From assembly GCA_013696965.1 (NCBI GenBank), contig JACCXN010000020.1:1-64000 (forward strand): a stretch of 64,000 bases of DNA, read 5' to 3'. The stretch comes from Bacteroidota bacterium. GTDB taxonomy: Bacteria > Bacteroidota > Bacteroidia > JACCXN01. Below, piece by piece: positions 35,727 to 46,382 of the stretch (the stretch's first letter is position 1; the number at the start of each line of letters is the position of its first letter). Under the pieces are notes generated by a model. That model searched no databases and had not been told where the DNA came from. It saw only the letters and a list, made by a program, of their open reading frames with translations. Both the position numbers and the translations under genes were made by a program.

Positions 35727-36530
35727 TTATATTTTGGTGCAAACAATTTGATTTTTGTATTTCAGGTTAATGGTTTCGTATTCATTCCACCCCGTTTTAC
35801 TTAATCCTTCCTTATAAAAAATCATTAATCGCTCAAGCTTTTCCTCCAGGTCTTGTATATCTCCCAATATTATTCGGTGGCTTCCAACCCGTGGTATCAG
35901 TTCAATTTGCTGATCCATATCTACATAAATTTGTTGAATTTGTGCTTTCCAGAAATCATCCCGGTTAATAAAATCAGCCAATATGTATAAATCATCCAAT
36001 ATTGTTTTTTTTGCCAATGAATCATTTTGCATTATTTCACCTATATCCGTTCCATGCAGCGTGTTAAAACCTGAAGGAATATTCCCACTCGCCATTAATA
36101 CTCTTGCTGCATATTTTTGTGAAAGTGGCATAAAAGAACCTTTTTCATCAATATAAAAACCATCATTGTTTGAAGAAAAAACCCTGATTATTGGGTTACG
36201 TTGTTTAACTATTATTTTTACCTCTCCGCTTATGGTTTTGAAAACTTCTGCAATGGAAACAAAGGGATTGTTTTGAACTAGTTTTTCAATCAAAACAATA
36301 TCAATACTAGCCATAGACTGACCATAAACTGAATCTCCATTGTTTTTAACTATAGAGCGAATATCTTGCTCGTCAATGAATTCATGCTCCATATCTCCCT
36401 CAATAACAATTTTAAAATCCTTGCAAACAAGGTTTTGTTGTTCGCCCCAAACAAAGCTGAGTATAACAATAAGTCCTGTTAGCAAGAACAGCCAGAAAAA
36501 TATTTTCGCTATTTTTTTAAAAAGCATCAT
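35727..36530 (-). CDS. ftsQ: Cell division protein FtsQ
   Basis: A 267-residue bitopic membrane protein: short cytoplasmic start, one helix (about 8-27, IFFWLFLLTGLIVILSFVWG), then a periplasmic POTRA-like region (IDEQDIRSIVKNNGDSVYG, IVKQRNPIIRVFSSN) and a C-terminal beta domain. It links early and late divisome proteins. Sequence is weakly conserved in this family, so position between murC and ftsA is strong support. It overlaps murC by four bases (ATGA). Confidence 0.88.
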   Translation of the reverse strand: MMLFKKIAKIFFWLFLLTGLIVILSFVWGEQQNLVCKDFKIVIEGDMEHEFIDEQDIRSIVKNNGDSVYGQSMASIDIVLIEKLVQNNPFVSIAEVFKTISGEVKIIVKQRNPIIRVFSSNNDGFYIDEKGSFMPLSQKYAARVLMASGNIPSGFNTLHGTDIGEIMQNDSLAKKTILDDLYILADFINRDDFWKAQIQQIYVDMDQQIELIPRVGSHRIILGDIQDLEEKLERLMIFYKEGLSKTGWNEYETINLKYKNQIVCTKI

Positions 36531-37909
36531 TCCTGTAATTGCCTTCCTATTATTTCTACCAGTTTATCAATATCACCAGCGCCTAATGTTAACAGCACCT
36601 GTGGTTTCCTCTTTTTAAGCTCGGTTACCAAATCCTGCTTTTGCACAAGTTTTTTCTCTTGAATTTTCATCCTATCCAGTAGCATTTGGGAAGAAACTCC
36701 AGCTAAAGGAAGTTCCCTAGCAGGGTAAATATCAAGCAAAATACAATCATCCAACAAATCAAGGCTTTCAGCAAAAGCATCAGCGAAATCATTTGTTCTG
36801 GAGAAAAGATGAGGCTGAAAAACACCTGTAATCCTTTTATTTGGATAAAGTTCTTTAACAGCGGCAATACAGGCTTTAAGTTCTTCAGGATGATGGGCAT
36901 AATCATCAATAAAAACAAACTCTTCTGATTTAACAATATATTCGAATCTTCTTTTAACTCCCCTGAAAGATTCCAAAGCAATTTTTACTTGTTGTGGTTC
37001 AATGCCAGCCAAAATTGCTGCTGCTGATGCGGCAACTGCATTTTCTATATTATGTCTTCCTGGCATATTAAAAGAAATATTCTTGATACTGGCTGCACTG
37101 CTTATAAAATCGAAGGAGAAACTTTCATTTTCCATACGAATATTATCTGCATAGTAATCAGCTTCGCTATTCACTGAATAAGTTTCAACGCTTGCATTGC
37201 CAGGGGGAATTAAAGGAAGTTGCTTGCGGTATATTATGTTTCCATTTGGCTTTATTTGTGCGGCAAACAAATTAAATGATTCTTCTAAAAATCTCGCCTC
37301 ACCATATATATCAAGGTGATCAGCATCCATTGAAGTAATAATTGCAATATCAGGATGAAGTGTTAAAAATGATCTGTCATATTCATCTGCTTCTACAATT
37401 GTAATTGTTTCTTTTCCAGGCACAGTGGGAAGAATAATATTAGAATTGTAATTAACTGAAATTCCACCCATAAAAGCACAGCAATCTTTTCCTGAATGTT
37501 TGAAAATATGAGCTAAAAGGCATGAAGTTGTAGTTTTACCATGCGTACCAGCAACTGCTATTGTGAATGAACCACGGGTAATTTCACCCAACACTTCTGA
37601 ACGTTTTTTTACAGTAAACCCTTTGTCTGTAAAATAATTCAACTGCTTGTGTCCCTTAGGAACAGCAGGGGTATATACTACCAGTACTTTATCAATATCT
37701 GAATTAACAATTTGGTGCAAAACAACCTCCATGCTATCTTCAAAATTAATTGCAATTCCTTCTAATGCCAATGAATCCGTAAGCTTTGTTGAAGTTTTAT
37801 CATATCCGCTTACATTTTTTCCAAGTGCATGAAAATAACGGGCAAGAGCACTCATTCCGATGCCTCCGATGCCTATAAAATACACGTTATGGAAATTATT
37901 TAAATTCAT
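36527..37909 (-). CDS. murC: UDP-N-acetylmuramate--L-alanine ligase
   Basis: A 460-residue ATP-dependent ligase adding L-alanine to UDP-MurNAc. The N-terminal Rossmann part reads YFIGIGGIGMSALARYF, the ATP loop is GTHGKTTTS, and DDYAHHPEELKA is the MurC-specific block. All three Mur-ligase domains are present. It overlaps ftsQ downstream and murG upstream by four bases each, so translation is coupled. Confidence 0.96.
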   Translation of the reverse strand: MNLNNFHNVYFIGIGGIGMSALARYFHALGKNVSGYDKTSTKLTDSLALEGIAINFEDSMEVVLHQIVNSDIDKVLVVYTPAVPKGHKQLNYFTDKGFTVKKRSEVLGEITRGSFTIAVAGTHGKTTTSCLLAHIFKHSGKDCCAFMGGISVNYNSNIILPTVPGKETITIVEADEYDRSFLTLHPDIAIITSMDADHLDIYGEARFLEESFNLFAAQIKPNGNIIYRKQLPLIPPGNASVETYSVNSEADYYADNIRMENESFSFDFISSAASIKNISFNMPGRHNIENAVAASAAAILAGIEPQQVKIALESFRGVKRRFEYIVKSEEFVFIDDYAHHPEELKACIAAVKELYPNKRITGVFQPHLFSRTNDFADAFAESLDLLDDCILLDIYPARELPLAGVSSQMLLDRMKIQEKKLVQKQDLVTELKKRKPQVLLTLGAGDIDKLVEIIGRQLQE

Positions 37910-39015
37910 TTTGTTTTTACAAGGTTTAATATTTCGCTGGCAATTACTCCGGCAGAATCTTTAAAGGCGAGTTTTGCTATATTTTCAGATAATTTATATT
38001 GTTTTTCTTCAGAATTCAAAAGATCAATGGCGGCAATAGCCAGATTCTGAAAAGAATCAGAATCTTTAATCATTATGGCTGCATTATGATTTACAAGGGC
38101 CATGGAATTTTTTGTTTGGTGATCTTCTGCAACATTGGGAGAAGGAACAAGAATTGATGGCTTTTTCACTAAACACAATTCAGAAACAGAACTTGCTCCT
38201 GCTCTTGATACAACTACATCCGCTATTGCATAGGCCAGATCCATCTTACTTATAAAATCAAAAACTTTTAAAGAAGATGAATCCAGTTTATCTACAGCTT
38301 GTTTTGCCTCTGGATAAAATGTCTTACCCGTTTGCCAAACAAGTTGGATGTCATTCTTTTTAAACAAATCAAGGTTGTTTAGTATGCTCTGGTTAATTGT
38401 TCTTGCACCAAGGCTTCCTCCAATAACCAACAATGTTTTTTTTTCTGTTTTAAGATCGAAATGTTCCAGTGCCCTGTCCTTTTTACCTACCAGGTTAAGA
38501 ATGTCTTGCCTTACAGGATTACCTGTAAGAATAATTTTATTTTTCGCAAAAAATTTCTCCATTCCATCATATGCAACACAAATTTTATCTGCTTTTTTTC
38601 CCAGAATTTTATTTGTAATTCCAGCATACGAGTTTTGTTCTTGTATTAGAGTCGGAATTTTTTTGAAAATAGCAGCGGCTAAAATGGGACCGCTTGCATA
38701 TCCCCCAACACCTACAACAACATCAGGTTTAAATCTGTTTAATATTTTTTTTGCTTTTAAAAAACTCGACAATACCTTAAATGGAAATGAGAGATTTTTT
38801 ATGGATAGACTTCTCTGCAATCCACTGATCCAAAGTCCTTCTATTTTAAAACCGGCTGCAGGAACTTTTTCCATTTCCATTCGCCCAAGGGCTCCTACAA
38901 ATAGAATTTCAACATTATCCTGTAACTTTTGTTTAAGGGCATTTGCAATTGCAATTGCAGGAAAAATATGCCCTCCGGTTCCACCACCACTTATGATTAC
39001 TTTATACTGCCGCAA
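37906..39015 (-). CDS. murG: UDP-GlcNAc--lipid I N-acetylglucosamine transferase
   Basis: A 369-residue GT28 glycosyltransferase that turns lipid I into lipid II on the inner face of the membrane. It shows SGGGTGGHIFPAIAIA at the N-terminus, GGSLGART, and the C-terminal VVSRAGASSVSEL donor-binding block. No in-frame ATG precedes the glycine loop, so translation seems to start at TTG 39015, inside the end of ftsW (14-base overlap). Confidence 0.96.
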   Translation of the reverse strand: MRQYKVIISGGGTGGHIFPAIAIANALKQKLQDNVEILFVGALGRMEMEKVPAAGFKIEGLWISGLQRSLSIKNLSFPFKVLSSFLKAKKILNRFKPDVVVGVGGYASGPILAAAIFKKIPTLIQEQNSYAGITNKILGKKADKICVAYDGMEKFFAKNKIILTGNPVRQDILNLVGKKDRALEHFDLKTEKKTLLVIGGSLGARTINQSILNNLDLFKKNDIQLVWQTGKTFYPEAKQAVDKLDSSSLKVFDFISKMDLAYAIADVVVSRAGASSVSELCLVKKPSILVPSPNVAEDHQTKNSMALVNHNAAIMIKDSDSFQNLAIAAIDLLNSEEKQYKLSENIAKLAFKDSAGVIASEILNLVKTK

Positions 39016-40180
39016 GATCTGCTCCTTTCTGCTTTACAAGATTATTAACTTCCGGTTCAGTTTTAACAGACTGGCTAACACTCAATATCATTCCAATTGC
39101 TATACCGGTAAAAATTACGGAAGTGCCACCTTTACTAATAAAAGGAAGGGGTTGACCGGTTACAGGAATTAAATTAACAGCAACTGCCATATTAATCATT
39201 GCTTGAAACACAAGCAAAAAACAACATCCTAATGCCAAAAAGGCTCCAAAATCATTATCTGCATTATTGGCTATTCGAATAGTGCGTAATAGAAGCAAAA
39301 CATATAAAAACATTACAAACAAGCCTCCTGCCAATCCATATTCTTCAATAATAAAAGCATAAATAAAATCTGAATAAGGATGTGGAAGGAAATTTCTTTG
39401 AGTGCTTCCTCCCGGTCCTTTACCTAATATACCCCCTGTTGCTATTGCAATTTTTGCCTGATTAACCTGATAATTAGAATCCGTGTTAGCAGAACCTCCA
39501 CTCATAAAGTTTTCAATACGGTTTTTCCAGGTTCCAATTCGGCCTTTATCTGCCGAATTAAGAGCTATTAGGACAAATACTGAAAACAAAAGAATTCCTG
39601 TGCCTACCAGGGCAAACAAATAATTAATATTCACTCTTCCTATAAACATAAGTACAAGACAAGTGGCAAATAAAACTGCAGCTGTAGAAAAATTAGCAGG
39701 CAGAATTAAACCGCAAATCACAAAAACAGGAAACAAAACTGGTATAAAAGTGGATTTAAAATCTTTAATCTGATCTTGCTTTTTAGCCAGCAATCTGGCC
39801 ACAAACATAATTAGAGCAAGTTTTGCAAAATCAGAAGTCTGAAATGATATTCCAAGGCCGGGAACAACCAGCCAGCGGCTTGCATCATTAAGACTTACAC
39901 CCAAAATTAATGTTAAGGCAAGTAATGGAATGGCCACCCAATAGGCTAGTTGAGCTATCCGTGAATAATAGGTGAATTTTAGCTTATGCACAAAAAACAT
40001 TAGAGATAAACCCAACAACATTGTAATTGCATGCTTTATTAAAATAATTTCCTGGTTTGTTGAACCACTTTTATAAGCAAGGGAGGAAATAGAACTGTAT
40101 ACGGCCAACATAGATATAATGGATAAGAGCACAACTATTGCCCAAATCACCTTATCTCCTTTTATTTGACTTAAATACAT
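39002..40180 (-). CDS. ftsW: Lipid II polymerase / cell division protein FtsW
   Basis: A 392-residue SEDS-family membrane protein with about ten transmembrane helices. Family marks include the large loop with GGSTQRNFLPHPYSDFIYAFIIEEYG and the C-terminal GLPLPFIS-like block, here TGQPLPFISKGGTSV. It polymerises septal glycan strands together with the FtsI transpeptidase, which is encoded in the same cluster. Its C-terminal codons overlap murG. Confidence 0.95.
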   Translation of the reverse strand: MYLSQIKGDKVIWAIVVLLSIISMLAVYSSISSLAYKSGSTNQEIILIKHAITMLLGLSLMFFVHKLKFTYYSRIAQLAYWVAIPLLALTLILGVSLNDASRWLVVPGLGISFQTSDFAKLALIMFVARLLAKKQDQIKDFKSTFIPVLFPVFVICGLILPANFSTAAVLFATCLVLMFIGRVNINYLFALVGTGILLFSVFVLIALNSADKGRIGTWKNRIENFMSGGSANTDSNYQVNQAKIAIATGGILGKGPGGSTQRNFLPHPYSDFIYAFIIEEYGLAGGLFVMFLYVLLLLRTIRIANNADNDFGAFLALGCCFLLVFQAMINMAVAVNLIPVTGQPLPFISKGGTSVIFTGIAIGMILSVSQSVKTEPEVNNLVKQKGADLAAV

Positions 40181-40214
40181 TTCTATTTATTTAATGTTTC
40201 GTAAAATCTGTTTA

Positions 40215-41552
40215 TTAAAGTCCTCTTACAGCTTCCTTAAATTGTCTTCCCCTGTCCTCATAATTCTGAAATAAATCAAAACTCGCACAAGCAGGAGAAA
40301 GCAAAACAGTGTCCTCAGTTGTTCCCAACATATAAGCCTTCATTACAGCTTCCTGAGCCGAACCTGCTACTTCTATTATTGGAATAACATTAGCAAAAGC
40401 GGCTAATAATTTTTCATTATCTATACCCATGCAAATTAGGACCTTAACCTTATCCTTGGCAATTTCTGCTAACGAGGCATAATCATTTCCTTTATCTACC
40501 CCTCCGGCAATCCAGATAACAGGGCTTTGCATACTCTCAAGAGCATACCAGGTGGAATTCACGTTGGTAGCTTTAGAATCATTAATAAATTCGATTCCAT
40601 TTATCTTGGCAACAAATTCCAAACGATGTTCTATGTTTTGAAAATCAGCCATACTTTCCCGGATCAGATCTTTTCTGATATCTAAAATTTTTGCTGCAAT
40701 GCCTGCTGCCATTGAATTGTAGAGATTGTGTTTTCCCTGGAGGGCTAATTCGTGAATAGACATACTTATCGGATCGTTATTTGTTTGTATAATTAATTGT
40801 TCTTCATTTAAATAAGCTCCTTGCTCAACCTTTTCCTTAATGGAAAAGGGAAATTGCACAGCATTTATCTCAAGTTTTTTCAATTCATTTGTGATATTTT
40901 CATCATCCAGGCAATAAATAAATACATCATCCTTTTGCTGATTCTGAATTACTCTTAGTTTAGAGCTTATGTAATTCTCCATTTTATATTCATACCGGTC
41001 CAGGTGATCAGGTGAAATATTTAACAAAATTGCTATGTCTGCTTTAAAATCAAACATTCCATCTAATTGAAAACTGCTTAATTCAACTACGAAATAATCA
41101 TAAGTGCCCTCTGCAACTTTTTTTGCCAGGCTTTCGCCTACATTTCCTGCCAACCCAACATTTAAACCTGCTTTTTTAAGTATATGGTAGATAAGTAAGG
41201 TTGTTGTTGTTTTCCCATTACTCCCTGTGATGCAAATCATTTTGGCTGTGGTATGTCTTCCCGCAAATTCTATTTCAGAAATAACGGGAATACCTTTTGC
41301 CTTTATTTTTTTTATTAGTTCAGAATTCTCTGCTATTCCAGGGCTTTTAATTACTTCAGCGGAATTTAGGATTTCAATTTCTGAATGTTTACCCTCTTCC
41401 CAGGTTATATTGCTATGAGTAAGAACACTTTTGTGTTTTTCAGCTATTATTCCTTTATCAGAAACAAAAACTTCATAACCCTTTTGTTTGGCAAGAATAG
41501 CAGCCCCAATCCCACTTTCTCCCGCTCCTAATATGGCTATTTTTGCTCCCAT
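40215..41552 (-). CDS. murD: UDP-N-acetylmuramoylalanine--D-glutamate ligase
   Basis: A 445-residue Mur ligase adding D-glutamate. It has AILGAGESGIGAAILAKQKG at the start, ATP loop GSNGKTTTTLL, NISPDHLDRYE, FINDSKATNVNST and WIAGGVDKGNDY, all in MurD order. The start ATG at 41552 touches the mraY stop (no gap), so the genes are coupled. Confidence 0.96.
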   Translation of the reverse strand: MGAKIAILGAGESGIGAAILAKQKGYEVFVSDKGIIAEKHKSVLTHSNITWEEGKHSEIEILNSAEVIKSPGIAENSELIKKIKAKGIPVISEIEFAGRHTTAKMICITGSNGKTTTTLLIYHILKKAGLNVGLAGNVGESLAKKVAEGTYDYFVVELSSFQLDGMFDFKADIAILLNISPDHLDRYEYKMENYISSKLRVIQNQQKDDVFIYCLDDENITNELKKLEINAVQFPFSIKEKVEQGAYLNEEQLIIQTNNDPISMSIHELALQGKHNLYNSMAAGIAAKILDIRKDLIRESMADFQNIEHRLEFVAKINGIEFINDSKATNVNSTWYALESMQSPVIWIAGGVDKGNDYASLAEIAKDKVKVLICMGIDNEKLLAAFANVIPIIEVAGSAQEAVMKAYMLGTTEDTVLLSPACASFDLFQNYEDRGRQFKEAVRGL

Positions 41553-42806
41553 TTATCTTAATTTTAAGGTTACGAAAGTTAAAATTGCCAGTGCCACACC
41601 AATAATCCAAAATCGTGAAACAATCTTAGCCTCATGCATTCCTGATTTTTGATAATGGTGGTGAAGTGGAGCCATTTTAAATATCCTTTTACCTTCACCG
41701 AATTTCTTTTTTGTGTATTTAAAGTAACCCACCTGTAACATAACAGAGACATTTTCAACAAGGAAAATCCCACAAAGTATTGGTATAAGTAATTCTTTTC
41801 GGATAGCAATTGCGAATACAGCAATTATACCCCCAAGAGCAAGGCTTCCAGTATCTCCCATGAAAACCTGGGCAGGATATGAATTGTACCAAAGGAAGCC
41901 TACGCAAGCACCAACAAAAGCGGCAATAAACACAACAAGTTCTCCAGAATCTGGGATATACATGATATTTAAATAATCAGCAAAAAAGACGTTTCCAGAT
42001 ACATAAGCAAATATGCCAAGTGTGGCTCCAATTATGGCAGAAGTGCCAGTTGCAAGACCATCCAAGCCGTCTGTAATGTTAGCACCGTTTGAAACAGCCG
42101 TTACAATTATAATTACAATTGGAATAAATATCAGCCAAGCCCATTTCTCATAATTATCTCCCAAAAACATTAGTATTTTGGAATAGTTAAATTCATTGTC
42201 TTTTATAAAAGGAATGGTTGTTTTTAATGATTTGGTTTCCTTCCAGGAATAATTTTTTGGCTGATGCGTTGTTAAATCATCTTCGAAAACCTCAACTCCC
42301 TTTGCAATTGCACTATCCATCAACACCTTTTCTTTTACTTTTACACCGTCACTAAAATAAAGAGCAATACCTACAATAAGCCCGATTCCTATCTGGCCAA
42401 CCAATTTGAATTTTGCAGCAAGTCCATCTTTGTTTTTTTTGAACACTTTGATGTAATCATCAGCAAACCCGATAAGTCCAAGCCAGACTGTAGAAGCAAT
42501 CATCAGGATTATATAAATATTATCAAGCTTGGCAAATAAAAGAGTAGGAATTAGGATTGCCGCAAGAATTATCAAACCTCCCATTGTTGGTGTTCCCTGC
42601 TTCTGCATTTGTCCTTCAAGACCAAGGTTTCGCACTATTTCGCCTACTTGTTTTAATTGCAGATAATTAATTATTCGTCTTCCAAAAATCAACGAAATGA
42701 TCAGTGAGAAAATAACAGCCATTGCCGCTCTAAAAGAAATAAATTGAAATACCCCGGCACCGGGATAATTCATTTTGTCTAAATAATCGAATAAATAGTA
42801 AAACAT
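41553..42806 (-). CDS. mraY: Phospho-MurNAc-pentapeptide transferase
   Basis: A 417-residue polytopic enzyme that transfers phospho-MurNAc-pentapeptide to undecaprenyl phosphate, giving lipid I. Catalytic aspartates are in GFADDYIK (residues 113-120), with [12 protein letters not shown] (243-254) and the C-terminal [11 protein letters not shown] block. It is about 55 residues longer than the E. coli enzyme because of an extra hydrophilic segment around residues 152-210, a known trait of Bacteroidota MraY. Confidence 0.96.
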   Translation of the reverse strand: MFYYLFDYLDKMNYPGAGVFQFISFRAAMAVIFSLIISLIFGRRIINYLQLKQVGEIVRNLGLEGQMQKQGTPTMGGLIILAAILIPTLLFAKLDNIYIILMIASTVWLGLIGFADDYIKVFKKNKDGLAAKFKLVGQIGIGLIVGIALYFSDGVKVKEKVLMDSAIAKGVEVFEDDLTTHQPKNYSWKETKSLKTTIPFIKDNEFNYSKILMFLGDNYEKWAWLIFIPIVIIIVTAVSNGANITDGLDGLATGTSAIIGATLGIFAYVSGNVFFADYLNIMYIPDSGELVVFIAAFVGACVGFLWYNSYPAQVFMGDTGSLALGGIIAVFAIAIRKELLIPILCGIFLVENVSVMLQVGYFKYTKKKFGEGKRIFKMAPLHHHYQKSGMHEAKIVSRFWIIGVALAILTFVTLKLR

Positions 42807-42811
42807 ATTCT

Positions 42812-44278
42812 TTAGTTGTATTGTAGCATTATAAACGTATCCTTAATTACTTCCAAATCATCAAATGGATGTTTTATCCCTTTGATTTCCTGGTATTTTT
42901 CATGTCCTTTTCCTGCAACAAGTATAATATCTCCTGGCTTTGCGAAAGTGCATGCAGTTTTAATAGCTTCCTTGCGATCAGTTATAGCAAGTGCCTTTTT
43001 GAAATTTACCGCATTAATCCCTTTTTTCATATCAGAAATAATGGCATCAGGCTCTTCTGATCTTGGATTATCAGAGGTCAATATTACTTTATCACTAAAA
43101 TCACAAGCTATTTCAGCCATTAAAGGCCTTTTGGCAGCATCCCTGTCACCTCCGCAACCCACTACTGTTATCACCTGCTCGTTTCCTGTCCTTATTTCCT
43201 TTATTGTTTTTAGTACATTTAACAATGCATCTGGAGTGTGGGCATAATCAACAACAGCAGTAATATTGTTCTTTGATTTTAAATATTCAAAGCGCCCTTC
43301 TACGGATTCCAAGGCACTTATTGCAGTCATCACTTTTAATTTATCCTGATTTAATAGCATGGCTGTACCGTACACAGCAAGAACATTATAAGCGTTGAAG
43401 CTTCCAATTAGTTTAACCCATAGCTCCTGTCCATCAATGTTCAACATCATTCCAGATAGTTGGCTTTCAATAATTTTCGCTTTATAATCTCCTCCTGCAA
43501 AAAGAGAATATGTTTTTTTCCTTGCTTTTGAGTTTTGCACCATTACTCCCGAATGTTTATCATCGCGATTAATAAGGGCAAAAGCATTCTCAGGCAACAT
43601 ATCAAAAAATCCTTTTTTGGCCTTTATATATTCATCAAACGTTTTGTGATAATCTAAATGGTCGTGGGTGATATTTGTAAATATTCCACCTGCAAAGGTC
43701 AATCCTGTGGTTCTGTGTTGAACAATTGCATGAGAACTTATTTCCATGAAACAATATTTACAGCCAGAATCCACCATTTTGCGAAGCAAGGCATTCAATT
43801 GCAGCGCATCAGGGGTAGTGTGGGTTGCCTCAATTGTTTCTTTTCCTATTTTATTTACAACTGTTGAAAGCAATCCCGTTTTATGGCCCAATTCCAGAAA
43901 AAGGTTGTATAAAAGGGTAACTGTGGTAGTTTTCCCGTTTGTTCCGGTAACACCAATTACATTCAAAGAGGATGATGGATTGTCATAAAAATTGCTGGCA
44001 ATATAGGAAAGTGCAAGAGCAGCATCCTTTACTTTAATATAACTTATCTTAGGCTTTAATTCACTTGGCATTTCCTGGCATACCACTGCAACTGCACCTT
44101 TGGCAATTGCCTGATCTATAAAGTGGTGCCCATCCACATTTACGCCAACAACGGCAACAAAAAGGCCATCTCTTTCCACTGTTCTTGAATCAAAAGCAAC
44201 AGAGCTTATGGCAATATTTGTAGATCCGGCTACATCAATGAGCCCCGCCTTATATAATATGTCTTTTAAAAGCTTCAT
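42812..44278 (-). CDS. murE: UDP-MurNAc-tripeptide synthetase (meso-DAP-adding)
   Basis: A 488-residue Mur ligase. ATP loop [14 protein letters not shown], the ligand-carrying [12 protein letters not shown] region and the third-amino-acid motif DNPRSEEPD are present. The DNPR form of that motif is diagnostic for meso-diaminopimelate rather than lysine, so the peptidoglycan is of the Gram-negative type. It lies between ftsI and mraY with gaps of four and five bases. Confidence 0.96.
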   Translation of the reverse strand: MKLLKDILYKAGLIDVAGSTNIAISSVAFDSRTVERDGLFVAVVGVNVDGHHFIDQAIAKGAVAVVCQEMPSELKPKISYIKVKDAALALSYIASNFYDNPSSSLNVIGVTGTNGKTTTVTLLYNLFLELGHKTGLLSTVVNKIGKETIEATHTTPDALQLNALLRKMVDSGCKYCFMEISSHAIVQHRTTGLTFAGGIFTNITHDHLDYHKTFDEYIKAKKGFFDMLPENAFALINRDDKHSGVMVQNSKARKKTYSLFAGGDYKAKIIESQLSGMMLNIDGQELWVKLIGSFNAYNVLAVYGTAMLLNQDKLKVMTAISALESVEGRFEYLKSKNNITAVVDYAHTPDALLNVLKTIKEIRTGNEQVITVVGCGGDRDAAKRPLMAEIACDFSDKVILTSDNPRSEEPDAIISDMKKGINAVNFKKALAITDRKEAIKTACTFAKPGDIILVAGKGHEKYQEIKGIKHPFDDLEVIKDTFIMLQYN

Positions 44279-44282
44279 ATTT

Positions 44283-46382
44283 TTATGCTAATTCAAGTAA
44301 AATGATGTTTCCCTTTTCAATTCTTGTACCTGCAGGAACCGACTGTCTTTTAACCATTCCTCTTCCTGTTACTCTTACAGAATAACCTTTATTCTCAAGA
44401 AGGTAGGAAGCATCCTGCAAACCCATTCCAATTACGTTTGGCGTAAGTCCTGAAGTATAATTAATATCATAAATTTCAACATGCTTTTCGGTGGTGGAAG
44501 TGCGCACCCATTCCTTGGTTTGTGCTTTATTATCTAGTGCAATTTGTAATGTTTCAAAAACCTTTTTTAAATCATTATAATAACCATGCTTGGAATAGGG
44601 CACAGAAGTTTTTGCAAGATGTGGTTCAAAATCAATTGGCTTATGGATATCCAGATTAGTTGCATATACCTTATCTGCAATTTCTTTAAAAATAGGCCCT
44701 GCAACCAGGTTTCCATAATAAACATTATTGGATGGTGCATTCACCACTACAATGCAAGAATATTTTGGCTTATCAGCAGGAAAATATCCAACAAAAGAAG
44801 CCTGATGGCTTAATTTACCTTTATATCCATATTTATCATTTGCAATCTGCGCTGTGCCAGTCTTTCCGGCAATTTTATAACTTGCGTTTTTTAAGTTTAT
44901 TGCAGTTCCGTTTTCAACCACTCCTTCCAACATTCTTTGTGCATTATCAATGGTTTTCTTTGAACAAATGGCATCATTCAGTATTTCCGTTTTAAATCTC
45001 TTCACAACCTTTCCTCTTTGCTTTATTTCTTTCACAAACATAGGTTTAACCATTTTCCCATTATTGGCCACCGCATTGTAAAAAGTTAAAATTTGCGTAG
45101 GCGTAAGTCTTGTTTCATATCCTATAGACATCCATGGCAAAGAAACTCCAGACCAACCCGGGTCATTCGCATTTTTAATTTTCGGTTTTCCTTCTCCAGG
45201 AATTTCTAAATTGAGTTGATTGTTTAAATTCATGCTGTTAAGCCTGTCTATAAACTTTTGTGGATTTTTAGCGTAACTGCTGTTTATTAATTTAGAAACT
45301 CCAACATTGGTAGAGACTTCAAAAGCACGCTGAACAGTTATTTTTCCATAACCTCCTTTATGAGAATCATACATTACCCTGTCATAAAATTTCATTGAAC
45401 CATCTTCTGTATCTACGCTGTCTGTTGGCTTTATTAAGCCATCTTCCATTGCCGCCATTAAAGTGGCAAGCTTAAAAGTTGAACCAGGTTCTGTACTTGC
45501 CCCAATTGCATAATTGTAATTCTCATAATAACTACCCTCGGTTGTTTTAGATAAATTGGCAATTGCTTTTATATGTCCAGTGGAAACTTCCATCAATACA
45601 ACACATCCATGTGCGGCATTATGCTTTATTAACTGGGTAAGCAAAGCATATTCAGCCACATCCTGAATATTTATATCCAGAGTTGTAACTAAATCGCTAC
45701 CATCCTCTGGTTCTAGTTCTGTATCATCATTTACGGGCATCCAAACCCCACCTGCTATTTTTTGCATCAATCGTTTTCCTCCTACTCCTCCAAGTTCTTT
45801 TGTATAAGCACCCTCTAACCCTACCGGATTAACACCTTCTCTGGCATAACCAATAGTGCGGGCAGCCAATACCTGGAAAGGGCGTTCGCGCACGTTTTTC
45901 TGCAAATAAATAAAACCGCCTTTATATTTACCCAACCTGCATATTGGAAAGTTCCTGATTTTTTTAAGTTGGTTATAGTTTACATTTCTCCTTATTAGAT
46001 GATACCTATCTCCAGCCTTTTTGGCACTTACTAATTGTTTTTTATACTCATTAGCAGATTTATCATTAAAAAGTGAAGACAAACAAAAAGCAAGCGAATC
46101 AACCTTCTCACTAAATACTTCTTGTGAGCCTACTTTCATATCCATTCTGATTTCATAATTGGGTATTGAAGTGGCTAACAGACTTCCATCTGCTGCGAAT
46201 ATATTTCCTCTTACTGCTTCAATTTCCCTATAATCTAAAGTCTGATTTTCTGATTGCATTTTCCAATGCTCCCCTTCCCAAAATTGTATAGCAAAGGCTC
46301 TGGCTATTATAGCCAGGCCAAACAAGGCGAAAACTAAATACACCAAATAAACCCTGAGGATTATGCCTTTTTTTGCTTCCAT
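44283..46382 (-). CDS. ftsI: Septal transpeptidase (penicillin-binding protein 3) with PASTA domain
   Basis: A 699-residue class B PBP. One N-terminal membrane helix (about 8-28), a pedestal domain, then the transpeptidase with SxxK in EPGSTFKLA near residue 301, SxN in FEVSTNVGVSKL and KTG in IAGKTGTAQ. The last 60 residues form a PASTA domain (TPNVIGMGLQDASYLLENKG), which is common in Bacteroidota FtsI but absent from E. coli. It crosslinks septal peptidoglycan together with FtsW. The start overlaps the ftsL-like stop by one base. Confidence 0.95.
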   Translation of the reverse strand: MEAKKGIILRVYLVYLVFALFGLAIIARAFAIQFWEGEHWKMQSENQTLDYREIEAVRGNIFAADGSLLATSIPNYEIRMDMKVGSQEVFSEKVDSLAFCLSSLFNDKSANEYKKQLVSAKKAGDRYHLIRRNVNYNQLKKIRNFPICRLGKYKGGFIYLQKNVRERPFQVLAARTIGYAREGVNPVGLEGAYTKELGGVGGKRLMQKIAGGVWMPVNDDTELEPEDGSDLVTTLDINIQDVAEYALLTQLIKHNAAHGCVVLMEVSTGHIKAIANLSKTTEGSYYENYNYAIGASTEPGSTFKLATLMAAMEDGLIKPTDSVDTEDGSMKFYDRVMYDSHKGGYGKITVQRAFEVSTNVGVSKLINSSYAKNPQKFIDRLNSMNLNNQLNLEIPGEGKPKIKNANDPGWSGVSLPWMSIGYETRLTPTQILTFYNAVANNGKMVKPMFVKEIKQRGKVVKRFKTEILNDAICSKKTIDNAQRMLEGVVENGTAINLKNASYKIAGKTGTAQIANDKYGYKGKLSHQASFVGYFPADKPKYSCIVVVNAPSNNVYYGNLVAGPIFKEIADKVYATNLDIHKPIDFEPHLAKTSVPYSKHGYYNDLKKVFETLQIALDNKAQTKEWVRTSTTEKHVEIYDINYTSGLTPNVIGMGLQDASYLLENKGYSVRVTGRGMVKRQSVPAGTRIEKGNIILLELA

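Noticed and set aside
38348-39172. 274-codon plus-strand frame opposite murG and the end of ftsW
   Set aside because: Shadow of the conserved minus-strand genes; composition is biased and no family pattern is seen.
42816-43247. 143-codon plus-strand frame opposite murE
   Set aside because: Shadow of murE, which has all its motifs in the other frame.
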